A stretch of DNA of 22,157 nucleotides from Thermoproteales archaeon (GCA_027068725.1 JAMOMD010000458.1:1-22157); one strand, 5' to 3'. Positions 4,608 to 12,543 are shown, numbered from the stretch's first letter. Notes: generated by a model from the sequence alone, not told the origin. Made by a program: numbers and translations.

Positions 4608-7133
4608 ATGCAATATTCGCAGTATTACTATTTTATAACACTTGCATCAACTATATCTTTGGCAATAATATTAAATAGGCAACGGTCAGTCAAAGAAATT
4701 GTAAGACTTGTCATAGTGTCAATACTGTTATACATCGCGATACTTATACTAGAACAATTTCTTCTAGACAAACAAATCGCGAGGCTTCAAGAAAACTATT
4801 ATGTGTCGGAGCATCACATACTAGAGGCACTTAGCATTGTTTCAAGGATAGGATTCGCCGAGTCCGTTCTATTAGCATTCCTTAACGTTCTGCTATCAAT
4901 AGTTAGTCTAAATCCGATAGCGTCAGAATTTATTGTTACAGCATTCTATATAAATCCTCTAGAGAAAGTTATTGATCCATTAACAGGGTCAATATTCATA
5001 GCATTGTCAATCCTTCAAATACTGTTACTAATCCTTCACGCTATAATTGACATATTGTCTCTATACAGCTTTGTGAAGGAGTTACCTGCCTTAGCTTTTC
5101 CGTTATTGGGCAATGATAAGAGTAAGACGTTTGGTATTATCATGCTAACAGCGTACCTGTGCATAACTGCTTGCTGCCTGATAATTAGTGGAGTACACTC
5201 ACCTTTAGGGAAGGGCAAAATTTTGCAATTAAAGGAGATCTCCCAAAAAGTTTCTGATCTGCTTAATTTGAAGCAATTTAGCCCTAATAGTTACAATATA
5301 GTACTTGTTTATTGTAATTCCACGACTCCAGTGGTACTTAACTGTCATGACATCATTGTGCCGTGTCCAGGTAAAGGTCCCATAATTATCAAGAGGAGTG
5401 CGAATATACGACGATTGTTCAGTAAGTGCAAAACGTATGTAATGTGGTATAGCGAAAATTCGCATATCTACTCAAGTATTTTAACAGAACATAACGTTAC
5501 TATAGTTGACCTCGAAGTAGTATCAAGTTTTAGATCTTACAATAAAAATGATGTCAAGTATGTCTACAAGATAGTGCATGTTTCTAATGCTACCATTAGT
5601 ACAGTGAAACCTGAAAGTAATGCCCTTGAGTTTATTTTGCATAGAGACTATGGTAATGTAAGCACAGTTCAGATAACGTTGACATTACTTGGGCCTTACA
5701 CTGTTTTAACAAGACTTCCGAGCAACTGCACATGTAGACTGAGCACACGGCATATAGTGCCTATGGGTACCGACTCTATAAAACTGCTAGTAGACTATTA
5801 TAGTGATATAGCTCACTATTCAGCTATTAATAGATTAAGCAAACCAGTAACACCATCAGAAGTCCCTATGTGGACAGTAAAGATAAGATGTAACACATAT
5901 GCAAATTCTATTGATATAAAGTTACTGCTAAAGAGTAACATAGTATGGAATGTTCCTCACATAAATGGCACGGCAGTTCCAGCATATGTTAGTAACATAG
6001 AGGCAGTAAGTTTAGCACAATCCTTAAGAAATATCGTATCAGGCCTAGTACATACACTTATCGCTGCAACTACCAGCTTCATCCCAACAGTACTGATATT
6101 GATGCTAGTATCGTCCTTTGCTCTAGCCGGAACAGTACTTGCAGTGTCAGGCCTGATGTCAGAGGAATCAACAGTAACTCATTTTATTCTCGAATTCGTA
6201 CATTCACTCGTATACGACTACATATTAGTACTCTATTTCAGAATACTTAGCAAGTTTAGTGTAAGAGCAGTAATTAGGTCTATAAGAAGGGTACTTAACA
6301 AGCAAGATTTTGCAATAGAAATAGTCAAACCAGCCAGTGTACTAGACAAGGTATATCGAAGATATGTGCGTGCACATTATATGAGAAGTCTTGCAAGAAC
6401 AGGTAAATTGGGCATAGAGAAGGTGTATAGAAGTCTGCTAGATGTTCATCATAGAGAGACTCTGGAAGATATCAGAGGATTACCCAGAAAAATTTACGTT
6501 AGTTCGCACATTGTGCATCATCTAAATAGCCGTAAAGATGCTGATCATACTGTCAAGAGCATAGTGACAAGTGTTTGTAAAGATAACAAATCAAAAGCAC
6601 TTCTATATTACTCTCTAGCATCGGCTAATAGGCTAAACATATTAAAACTAAGCCTTACAGTACGTAAAACACCTTCAAGTCTTATACTCGAGATCCTAGA
6701 TAGAGATCTTCTTAGGTTAACATTAGTAAGACTAAAGCAACGTGATAGTAGGCTCTATTACAGATTGTTAGGTTTTCTTTCAAGAAGTGATTACGGGGAA
6801 TACTCTTCTCTATTATATAGGTATGAGACCATTGTGTATAAGCTAGTTGGCAGAAGACTAACCTTAGGCCAGATGTACGTGTTCTTAATTAGGGACATTA
6901 ATGAGTTCTCGAGACTACTGAGTCCAGTTGACAAATACGTTGTAAGAAACTTGCGTAAGTATATCGATACCTACAGTACGCGTGCTTTACTTAGAGAGTA
7001 TTTGGCAACATTGCGTGAAGTAACAAGAGGAAAAGGACGACTTTTTAGTGAGGAGCTAGCTAAGGTTAGGCTTTTATGTAAACTATACGGTATCGATCTC
7101 AAGCTGAGAACTGATGAATCTTCAGCCGGCTGA
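4608..7133 (+). CDS. Large polytopic membrane protein, candidate channel subunit (VirB6/CedA/TedA-like)
   Basis: An 841-aa protein in four blocks. Residues 1-195 hold about five hydrophobic helices (6-22, 31-49, around 81-115, 128-153, 173-195). Residues 196-474 form a hydrophilic domain with several Cys (in VYCNST, NCHD, VPCPG, FSKCK, NCTC) and at least six N-x-S/T sequons, so it is probably extracytoplasmic and glycosylated. Residues 475-552 hold three more helices. Residues 553-841 are a very basic, helical, presumably cytoplasmic tail. It does not look like the FlaJ/TadC/PilC platform proteins, which lack such a large outer domain. Large polytopic proteins with big soluble insertions do occur among VirB6-like channel subunits. 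The pairing with a VirB11-type ATPase and a VirB2-like protein suggests a transport channel; this is inference. Its codons are A/T-rich compared with the neighbouring housekeeping genes. Confidence 0.75.
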   Translation: MQYSQYYYFITLASTISLAIILNRQRSVKEIVRLVIVSILLYIAILILEQFLLDKQIARLQENYYVSEHHILEALSIVSRIGFAESVLLAFLNVLLSIVSLNPIASEFIVTAFYINPLEKVIDPLTGSIFIALSILQILLLILHAIIDILSLYSFVKELPALAFPLLGNDKSKTFGIIMLTAYLCITACCLIISGVHSPLGKGKILQLKEISQKVSDLLNLKQFSPNSYNIVLVYCNSTTPVVLNCHDIIVPCPGKGPIIIKRSANIRRLFSKCKTYVMWYSENSHIYSSILTEHNVTIVDLEVVSSFRSYNKNDVKYVYKIVHVSNATISTVKPESNALEFILHRDYGNVSTVQITLTLLGPYTVLTRLPSNCTCRLSTRHIVPMGTDSIKLLVDYYSDIAHYSAINRLSKPVTPSEVPMWTVKIRCNTYANSIDIKLLLKSNIVWNVPHINGTAVPAYVSNIEAVSLAQSLRNIVSGLVHTLIAATTSFIPTVLILMLVSSFALAGTVLAVSGLMSEESTVTHFILEFVHSLVYDYILVLYFRILSKFSVRAVIRSIRRVLNKQDFAIEIVKPASVLDKVYRRYVRAHYMRSLARTGKLGIEKVYRSLLDVHHRETLEDIRGLPRKIYVSSHIVHHLNSRKDADHTVKSIVTSVCKDNKSKALLYYSLASANRLNILKLSLTVRKTPSSLILEILDRDLLRLTLVRLKQRDSRLYYRLLGFLSRSDYGEYSSLLYRYETIVYKLVGRRLTLGQMYVFLIRDINEFSRLLSPVDKYVVRNLRKYIDTYSTRALLREYLATLREVTRGKGRLFSEELAKVRLLCKLYGIDLKLRTDESSAG

Positions 7134-7165
7134 ACACTAATATTGTTATTGAGTGATGAAGATTC
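7116..7165. repeat. Palindrome and inverted repeat at the end of the membrane cluster
   Basis: TTCAGCCGGCTGAA (7121-7134) is a perfect 14-bp palindrome that contains the TGA stop of the 841-aa gene. In addition GAATCTTCA (7116-7124) is inverted as TGAAGATTC (7157-7165). A T-rich stretch follows (CTTTTTAAATT, 7171-7181). Together they may form a 3'-end hairpin or terminator between convergent genes. Confidence 0.45.
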
Positions 7166-7195
7166 TATGCTTTTTAAATTGTTCTCGTATTTAAC

Positions 7196-8266
7196 TTAGA
7201 CAAATATCACTATGTTTATTCTATCCATGATCTCTCTATAGCGAGATCTTATAGACACATCAGATACCCCCGTTACTTCTGCTATCTCTTTCTGCTTCTT
7301 CTTTATGTTAAATATGGTAGTTGCTATGTATATAGCCGATGCAACGACAGTGTATGTCTTTCTTCCACAGGTTATGTGTGCTGCTTGACATTTCTTCACT
7401 ATGTCCATCACGAGTCTAGCAATGGCTAATCTCGTAGGTCCCTGTATGCCTAGTTTCTCGAGGGTATTGTTAACATATGTCTTCAGTTCGTTATCCGTGA
7501 CTGTGTGTATGTTAAATAGGGATACTCCAGCTTTCTGAAGGAGCTCTTTGACTCTCAGAATTAGCTTATTAATCCTTCTACGTGAAATATTTAGTTCTTT
7601 TTCTATCTCTTTTATTCTAAATCCTAGACCGTGTCTCTTACAAGCTATCCATAGTAGGGCAACTGCAAGTTCTCTAACTCTAAACATTCTTCTATCAATA
7701 TTCTTTGCTAGTTGCCTGTAGAGAAACACTACATCATCTACTACGACAGATGGAATATTGTATCTCTGAGCAATATTTTTAACAAGTCTCGTTAGGTTTA
7801 GCAATGTTCTCTCTTGTGAACTTACTCTAATCCTTCTATTTATCTTGCTTATTCTCTCTAGTAGAGGCGATTGCGTGGCTTTAACATCAATCTCGTCCTG
7901 ACCAAGGCCCATCTCTGGTGCCTTGATATCTACTCGGTGAACACGCTCTCTTTCCGCAACATCTTCGGGAGCGAATATTCTATATTCTGGCCTAGTGACA
8001 TCTACTATTCGCTCACTAACTACGGTTCCACATCTAGGACAGACTACTTCGCCCTTAGCATAGTCTACTAGTAGGTATGTATTGCCACAGTAAGGACATG
8101 TCGTTATGCTCTCTATGTCCTGCTCCTGAACATGCCTACGCTCACTTACATGTCTACGCGATAGTTTTTCTCTTAGTCTACTGAGAGGGTCACTTCTCTG
8201 CTCCTCTTCTGCTTCCTGAACTATCTGCGGCTCTACTTCAGGGTATAGTTTCTCTTCTCCTAGCAT
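7196..8266 (-). CDS. tfb: Transcription initiation factor IIB (TFB), divergent N-terminus
   Basis: Recruits RNA polymerase to TBP-TATA promoters and contacts the BRE. The N-terminal zinc ribbon is C57-x2-C60 and C76-x2-C79 (TCPYCGN...VCPRCGT). It is followed by a linker with EYRIFAPED in place of the usual E-W-R-x-F start of the B-reader region. Two cyclin folds follow (about 137-230 and 240-350), the second ending in a helix-turn-helix with EVTGVSDVSIRSRYREI. Length is 356 aa against about 300-315 for typical TFB; the surplus is a charged 55-residue extension before the ribbon. The gene starts 4 bases after the Gar1 stop, in a gene pair found in many archaea. It may be the main TFB or a paralogue; the altered linker makes that worth checking. 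Confidence 0.92.
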   Translation of the reverse strand: MLGEEKLYPEVEPQIVQEAEEEQRSDPLSRLREKLSRRHVSERRHVQEQDIESITTCPYCGNTYLLVDYAKGEVVCPRCGTVVSERIVDVTRPEYRIFAPEDVAERERVHRVDIKAPEMGLGQDEIDVKATQSPLLERISKINRRIRVSSQERTLLNLTRLVKNIAQRYNIPSVVVDDVVFLYRQLAKNIDRRMFRVRELAVALLWIACKRHGLGFRIKEIEKELNISRRRINKLILRVKELLQKAGVSLFNIHTVTDNELKTYVNNTLEKLGIQGPTRLAIARLVMDIVKKCQAAHITCGRKTYTVVASAIYIATTIFNIKKKQKEIAEVTGVSDVSIRSRYREIMDRINIVIFV

Positions 8267-8270
8267 AGTC

Positions 8271-8555
8271 TCACTTTCTTCTGCCCTTTCCTCTGGCTCT
8301 CTCTAGATCTAGCACTCTTACGTATACTGGCTTTCCTATTATTTGATTTGGATTTTCTAGTATATTTTTCTCAGGCTTAATTAGGCCGAAGGGGCTCTTG
8401 ACCGGGCCTATTACATCATATAAAACTCCTACTCTCTTCATAGCATAATCATATACAGTTATGTATAGCGGCGGTACAAATGATAATTTTATAACAAGTT
8501 TCTTATCATGCGATATGTGAAGTGCCTCACCTAGTTTCTTCAGAAGCGTAGACAT
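8271..8555 (-). CDS. gar1: H/ACA RNP protein Gar1
   Basis: A subunit of the H/ACA ribonucleoprotein that, with Cbf5, Nop10 and L7Ae, pseudouridylates rRNA. The 94-aa protein contains the Gar1/Naf1 beta-barrel core: a strand-rich stretch PPLYITVYDYAMKRVGVLYD, then the family hallmark IGPVKSPFGLIKP (residues 49-61), where Gly-Pro-Val and Lys-Pro are conserved. A basic C-terminal tail (RARGKGRRK) replaces the long RGG tails of eukaryotic Gar1. It is the first gene of a two-gene operon with tfb, 4 bases apart, with a TATA element (8579-8586) placed for a leaderless start. The arrangement links RNA modification with transcription initiation, as in other archaea. Confidence 0.9.
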   Translation of the reverse strand: MSTLLKKLGEALHISHDKKLVIKLSFVPPLYITVYDYAMKRVGVLYDVIGPVKSPFGLIKPEKNILENPNQIIGKPVYVRVLDLERARGKGRRK

Positions 8556-8578
8556 CGACAGCAGTGTAGGTGATCCTC

Positions 8579-8586
8579 TTAAATAA
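8579..8586 (-). promoter_or_regulatory. TATA box of the gar1-tfb operon
   Basis: Minus strand reads TTATTTAAG, 24-31 bases before the Gar1 ATG at 8555. Confidence 0.5.
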
Positions 8587-8669
8587 TTGCTTTTGTCGTT
8601 GCGTCAGCCTATTTTGGGTGTATATGGAGCACACTTTATCGAATCTACATGGAGAAGAGCAGAAACGCA

Positions 8670-8677
8670 TTTATAGG
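8670..8677 (+). promoter_or_regulatory. TATA box of the S8e-SRP19-GPN operon
   Basis: TTTATAGG, 23-30 bases before the ATG at 8700. It predicts a leaderless transcript for the ribosomal protein gene. Confidence 0.55.
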
Positions 8678-8699
8678 ATCTTGAAGAGCAAGCACGAGC

Positions 8700-9131
8700 A
8701 TGGTCAAGCTGCTTAGCTACTATCAGGGAAACGACCTGAAGAAGCCATCAGGAGGCTACCGCCCGAGACCCTACAAGGTCAAGAGGAAGTGTCTAGGTGG
8801 AGGACCGCCAACAATGACTAAACTTGGGACAGAGGACAGAATAAAGATTACTAGAGACTACGGAGGTACGAGAAAAGTAAGATTGCTAGAGGCAGCGACA
8901 GCCAACGTGTATATACCTGACGAGAAGAGGTGTGTAAAAGTCAAAATTTTGCGAGTCCTGGAGACACCATCGAATCCTGAGCTAGCCAGAAGAGGAGTGA
9001 TAGTCAAGGGAGCCGTTATTGAGACAGAAATCGGTAAAGCTGTAGTAACTTCGCGTCCAGGTCAGGACGGCGTGATTAACGCTGTATTAGTCGAAAAGAG
9101 GGTAACTAAGGAGGAGAGAAAGAAGAAGTAG
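8700..9131 (+). CDS. rps8e: Ribosomal protein S8e
   Basis: A small-subunit protein found in archaea and eukaryotes. At 143 aa it is close to the usual archaeal length of about 130. Recognisable are the Gly/Pro- and Arg/Lys-rich start (KKPSGGYRPRPYKVKRKCLG), the motif GGTRKVRLLEAATANVY (residues 55-71) and the C-terminal barrel segment ending in TSRPGQDGVINAVLVEKR. It is the first gene of a tight rightward operon: SRP19 starts 3 bases after its stop. Codons are richer in G and C than in the cluster at 3484-7133, as expected of a highly expressed gene. Confidence 0.95.
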   Translation: MVKLLSYYQGNDLKKPSGGYRPRPYKVKRKCLGGGPPTMTKLGTEDRIKITRDYGGTRKVRLLEAATANVYIPDEKRCVKVKILRVLETPSNPELARRGVIVKGAVIETEIGKAVVTSRPGQDGVINAVLVEKRVTKEERKKK

Positions 9132-9134
9132 TGA

Positions 9135-9461
9135 ATGGTTAGGAGAAGAAGGAAGAGCCTAATCATATGGACAGTATTCTTTGATCTCTCGAGACCGCGC
9201 TCACTTGGGCGCAAGGTTCCGAAGAATCTCGCTGTTAGAAATCCAACAGTCGAAGAGATTGCGGAGGCTGTTAAGGCGCTAGGTCTCGAATGCGAGATTG
9301 TCAAGGATAAGAAGTATCCTCGGACTTGGTATATGGAGACTTGTCAAGGCTATGTTAGAGTATACAAGCCCGCCGATTTTAATGTAGGAAAAGCAAAGCT
9401 TCTCAAGTTAATTGCTGAAAAACTAAAGGAACTTAGACAGAAGAGGCAGAGTAGCAGCTAG
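9135..9461 (+). CDS. srp19: Signal recognition particle subunit SRP19
   Basis: Binds the tips of helices 6 and 8 of 7S RNA and prepares it for SRP54 binding, in co-translational targeting to the membrane. The 108-aa protein has the family features: LIIWTVFFDLSRPRSLGRKV (residues 9-28), then VRNPTVEEIAEAVKALGL and KYPRTWYMETCQGYVRV, and a basic helical tail. It lies 3 bases after rps8e, and its stop directly abuts the GPN GTPase start codon (TAG then ATG), so the three genes are one transcription unit. Confidence 0.95.
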   Translation: MVRRRRKSLIIWTVFFDLSRPRSLGRKVPKNLAVRNPTVEEIAEAVKALGLECEIVKDKKYPRTWYMETCQGYVRVYKPADFNVGKAKLLKLIAEKLKELRQKRQSSS

Positions 9462-10244
9462 ATGTTCACAGTATTCTTTGTCGGCACAGCAGGAAGTGGA
9501 AAAACAACGCTTGTCAGTACGTTTAGTGAATGGTTAGAGAGAGAAGGATACGACGTGGCTATTGTTAATCTAGACCCGGCTGTTGACTACTTACCGTATC
9601 TTGCAGATATCGATGTCAGAGATATAGTATCTGCCAGAAAGTTAGCAAAAAAGTATAAACTAGGCCCTAACGCGTCTATTCTCGCTGCAGTAGACTCACT
9701 CATAGTAAATGCCGACAAGCTTAGAGAAATGATATTCTCGCTAGGCGCAACCTACATCCTGATAGATACTCCTGGCCAGATGGAGATATTCGCATTTAGA
9801 GGATCTGGACCTATGCTAATCTCTAGACTTAGTGCTGAACGTTCAGCTATCGTATTTGTCATAGACTCAGTATATGCACGATCACCTTCAGGATTCGTAT
9901 CATCTATGTTATTATCTTTGTCTACACAATTTAGATTTAACAAGCCACAGGTTAACGTTCTTAATAAAATAGATCTAATAGACGCTCAAACACTTGAACA
10001 AATATTATCGTGGTGCGAAGAGCCAGAAGAACTTCTTAATGCTTTGAAACTTGAAAGTTCTATTAGTACAGAGCAGAAACTAGAACTTGCATTAACCGAA
10101 AAAATAACGGAAATAATAGCAACAATAGGCATGACTTCAAGACTAATTCCTGTGTCGGCTAAGACTGGCCAAGGTCTAGACGAGCTCTATAGAGTACTTC
10201 ATCAAATATACATCGGAGGTCTAGACTACGATTATGTAGAGTAA
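9462..10244 (+). CDS. GPN-loop GTPase
   Basis: A homodimeric GTPase of the GPN/XAB1 family. The eukaryotic members help assemble and import RNA polymerase II; the archaeal role is less defined. Motifs: Walker A GTAGSGKT (8-15), NLDPA (36-40), the signature Gly-Pro-Asn insertion in KLGPNAS (68-70), G3 DTPGQ (102-106), G4 NKID (148-151) and G5 SAKTG (232-236). At 260 aa it matches archaeal relatives. It begins immediately after the SRP19 stop. No dedicated promoter is visible, so expression is tied to rps8e and srp19. Confidence 0.95.
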   Translation: MFTVFFVGTAGSGKTTLVSTFSEWLEREGYDVAIVNLDPAVDYLPYLADIDVRDIVSARKLAKKYKLGPNASILAAVDSLIVNADKLREMIFSLGATYILIDTPGQMEIFAFRGSGPMLISRLSAERSAIVFVIDSVYARSPSGFVSSMLLSLSTQFRFNKPQVNVLNKIDLIDAQTLEQILSWCEEPEELLNALKLESSISTEQKLELALTEKITEIIATIGMTSRLIPVSAKTGQGLDELYRVLHQIYIGGLDYDYVE

Positions 10245-10293
10245 GAGAACGTATTATTTTTCCCAAGGCCAGAATAAGAAACAGCGTAGTATC

Positions 10294-10491
10294 ATGAGTA
10301 CATCGAGAAGGTGCATATTCTTCAGGAGTACAAGAGATGGCGATCGTTGCATATTTATCCCACCTGAGGAATGGCGAATAAGAAGATCGAAGTATCTGGA
10401 GTACTGTCTATCAGGAGGGAAAAATTGTCCAATACTTATGCAATACTATGCCTTGACAGGAAAATCGGAAGAAGTAGAAAACAAAGCTTAA
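10294..10491 (+). CDS. Small four-cysteine protein, 65 aa
   Basis: Unrecognised small basic protein with four cysteines (C7, C19, C38, C45) spaced x11, x18, x6. They could bind zinc or an iron-sulfur cluster, though no CxxC pair is present. The N-terminus is Arg-rich (STSRRCIFFRSTRDGDRC), and PPEEW sits in the middle. The ORF starts 49 bases after the GPN GTPase gene, with an A/T-rich stretch (10251-10261) between that could be a terminator or a weak promoter. It ends 17 bases before the stop of a convergent gene. Frame and start are plausible but not certain. Confidence 0.6.
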   Translation: MSTSRRCIFFRSTRDGDRCIFIPPEEWRIRRSKYLEYCLSGGKNCPILMQYYALTGKSEEVENKA

Positions 10492-10508
10492 GTACACTTA
10501 AATCAGTG

Positions 10509-11141
10509 CTAAGATTGTTTTTCAATATATTCCTGTTCTTGTACTTTAGGAAAGTACACTACTAGGCTTTTGTCGGGATTTATAATACAGAGCTTGAGTA
10601 TACTTTTTAAGAGCTCTACATCCTTTATCTTATGTTTTCTAATCATTACCTTTATTGGTAATGGGATACTTTCGAACTTTTTAGCTATAGATAGAAGACA
10701 TGAAATAACTTTTTCTATGTCCTGATCTTCATATGGTAACTTTCTGATTTCTATACATATTACTGGATGCTCTTGCTCAAGACCGATACTCTGAGGTTCC
10801 TCTCCTAATTCCTGTCTTATTCTATTAAGCTCACTCTCGTCGAGTATAGTTACGTAGTACACATTTTCTTTATTGGCACTTTGTGTAAGTGATGCGGGTT
10901 TTATTAGAAGCTCACATTCCTCTATAGCGCCTATCTGTGTGCTAATTCGTGCTTCTATTGTTCTTATTATTGATAAGGCCTTGTCCTCGAGAGTTTTTAA
11001 TGTTGATTTAAGTCCTGATATTCCATGCTTTGCTTTCTTTGACTTACTCTGTTCTAGTTCTCTTATTCTGTTTATTACATTTCTTTTCAATTCTCTTATC
11101 GTGTAGTACGTTGAGAGAAGACTTACAATTTCTTCAGCCAT
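10509..11141 (-). CDS. Hypothetical protein, 210 aa, last gene of the leftward block
   Basis: Soluble protein with a helical, coiled-coil-like N-terminal half rich in Lys, Arg, Glu and Ser, about residues 1-75. The C-terminal domain is alpha/beta (YYVTILDESE, HPVICIEIRKLPYE, IPLPIKVMIRKHKIKD, SLVVYFPKV). No membrane segment, Cys motif or catalytic signature is visible. It follows the UbiD-family gene by 16 bases on the same strand, so co-transcription is likely, but the partner gives no firm clue. I do not recognise the family. Confidence 0.75.
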   Translation of the reverse strand: MAEEIVSLLSTYYTIRELKRNVINRIRELEQSKSKKAKHGISGLKSTLKTLEDKALSIIRTIEARISTQIGAIEECELLIKPASLTQSANKENVYYVTILDESELNRIRQELGEEPQSIGLEQEHPVICIEIRKLPYEDQDIEKVISCLLSIAKKFESIPLPIKVMIRKHKIKDVELLKSILKLCIINPDKSLVVYFPKVQEQEYIEKQS

Positions 11142-11157
11142 GAAGATGGCTTGACCT

Positions 11158-12543
11158 CTATTTTATTAGCTCATTTATACCTTGCGCTATACTGGTAGAG
11201 GGCTCTGGTGTTTTATGTGGTCTGGCTTTCAGGAACTTCTGTTTCTCGGCTATGGGGCATGTTGCGTCAATGCCGACCTTGCACGTTAATCCTGATTCTG
11301 GGTCTATACAAGAGGGATCGAGGGTTGACCCACGTACATAGTTTATTACTACGAGATCGCGATCAGCACGAAATCTCGTAGCAATAGCCCACTCTACATC
11401 CGACGGATCATCAACATCTATGTCTTCGTCTACTACGACAACATGCTTAAGCGATGGGTGAGCTGCAAATGCGGCAAGTATCGCATTCTTTGCGTCTCCG
11501 TCAGTATTCTTTCTTATTGAGATGACTGCGTGAAGCCAGCCACCACTACCATAGGTCAGACGAACAGCACGGACTTCAGGGACAACATTCTTCACGAACT
11601 TCCAGATTTTAGCCTCTTTCTCTATGCCCATGAGAAGCTGATGTTCTCGTAGTCCAGGTACTAGGTAGTGTACAAAATTGTAGCTTCTATCCGCCCTGAC
11701 TAGGATTTTTTCGACCTTAACAACAGGCTGTAGCCTTACCTCGTCGTATAGCCTAAGTACATCTACGAAAGGACCCTCCTTAGCAACTTCATCACGTAGG
11801 ATTCTGCCAATGATCACTATCTCTGCATCAACAGGTACAGGCAACACACCGTCGTACATGAACACTTTTGGTGCAGTACCGCACAGAGGTTCTACTAGCC
11901 GAAGTTCAAATACTCCGAAAGGTGGAGAACAAGCAGCCGCAAGAAGTAGAACGGGATTTATTGTCCATACAATGGCAACACGCGTATCTTTTCCCTGCTC
12001 CCTATTCAATGACCAGATTGTGTATAAATGACGAGGAACTAGCCTAATGACAAGTTTGTCACGATCTAGCACCGACAATCTGTGTATTGAAGCATTGTAT
12101 ACACAAGTACCATCAGGCTTCTCAAGAAGTCCTATAACTACGCCAGATGTCAAGTATGGGCACGGCTCCTGTGGATAATATCTCGCAATAGGTAACTTTC
12201 TAAGATCTATCTCAACTTCTTTAAAGTCATGTGTTGATACTTCAATTATATTACCATTACACTTCTCTTCAGCTTCAAGTATTTTACGATATAGCCCCTC
12301 GTCAGAGTCCACACCTAGCAAATACATTAGCTTTTGTCTACTGTTAAGCAAGTTTGCTACTCCTATGAAGTTGGGATAATTCTGGAGTTTCTTAAATACT
12401 ACAACGTATTGCGTATTATCGAATTTCTCGACTATGCTACTTATCTCTAGATCTGTAGATACTGAATTTTCAACAACTATTATGTTGAATTTCTTTGCTA
12501 GTTTATCTAATGCTTCTTCTATTTTTAGTGAAGAAAATCTCAT
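11158..12543 (-). CDS. UbiD-family prenylated-FMN decarboxylase (probable anhydromevalonate phosphate decarboxylase)
   Basis: A 461-aa protein with the UbiD fold: an N-terminal flavin-binding-like domain and the core stretches PCPYLTSGVVIG, PVPVDAEIVIIGRI and KEGPFVDVLRLYD, the latter carrying conserved acidic residues of the active-site region. UbiD enzymes decarboxylate unsaturated acids with prenylated FMN made by UbiX. In archaea, including Aeropyrum, one UbiD member is the trans-anhydromevalonate 5-phosphate decarboxylase of the modified mevalonate pathway. This conserved single-subunit form is a likely candidate, but an aromatic-acid decarboxylase cannot be excluded. The start overlaps the S27ae stop by one base (TAATG), so translation is probably coupled to a ribosomal protein gene. 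Confidence 0.9.
   Translation of the reverse strand: MRFSSLKIEEALDKLAKKFNIIVVENSVSTDLEISSIVEKFDNTQYVVVFKKLQNYPNFIGVANLLNSRQKLMYLLGVDSDEGLYRKILEAEEKCNGNIIEVSTHDFKEVEIDLRKLPIARYYPQEPCPYLTSGVVIGLLEKPDGTCVYNASIHRLSVLDRDKLVIRLVPRHLYTIWSLNREQGKDTRVAIVWTINPVLLLAAACSPPFGVFELRLVEPLCGTAPKVFMYDGVLPVPVDAEIVIIGRILRDEVAKEGPFVDVLRLYDEVRLQPVVKVEKILVRADRSYNFVHYLVPGLREHQLLMGIEKEAKIWKFVKNVVPEVRAVRLTYGSGGWLHAVISIRKNTDGDAKNAILAAFAAHPSLKHVVVVDEDIDVDDPSDVEWAIATRFRADRDLVVINYVRGSTLDPSCIDPESGLTCKVGIDATCPIAEKQKFLKARPHKTPEPSTSIAQGINELIK

Noticed and set aside
7153..7180. GTGATGA in the gap after the 841-aa gene as a C box.
   Set aside because: No CTGA occurs at guide distance downstream; the sequence is better explained as part of an inverted repeat and T-rich 3' end.
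2015..7195. Integrase or duplicated tRNA 3' end marking an integrated element.
   Set aside because: No integrase-like protein is encoded and I found no second copy of the tRNA-Leu 3' sequence in the cluster or at its right edge.
10371..10565. 64-aa plus-strand frame overlapping the four-cysteine gene.
   Set aside because: It overlaps two better frames, its C-terminus is low-complexity Phe/Leu, and no promoter or start signal supports it.
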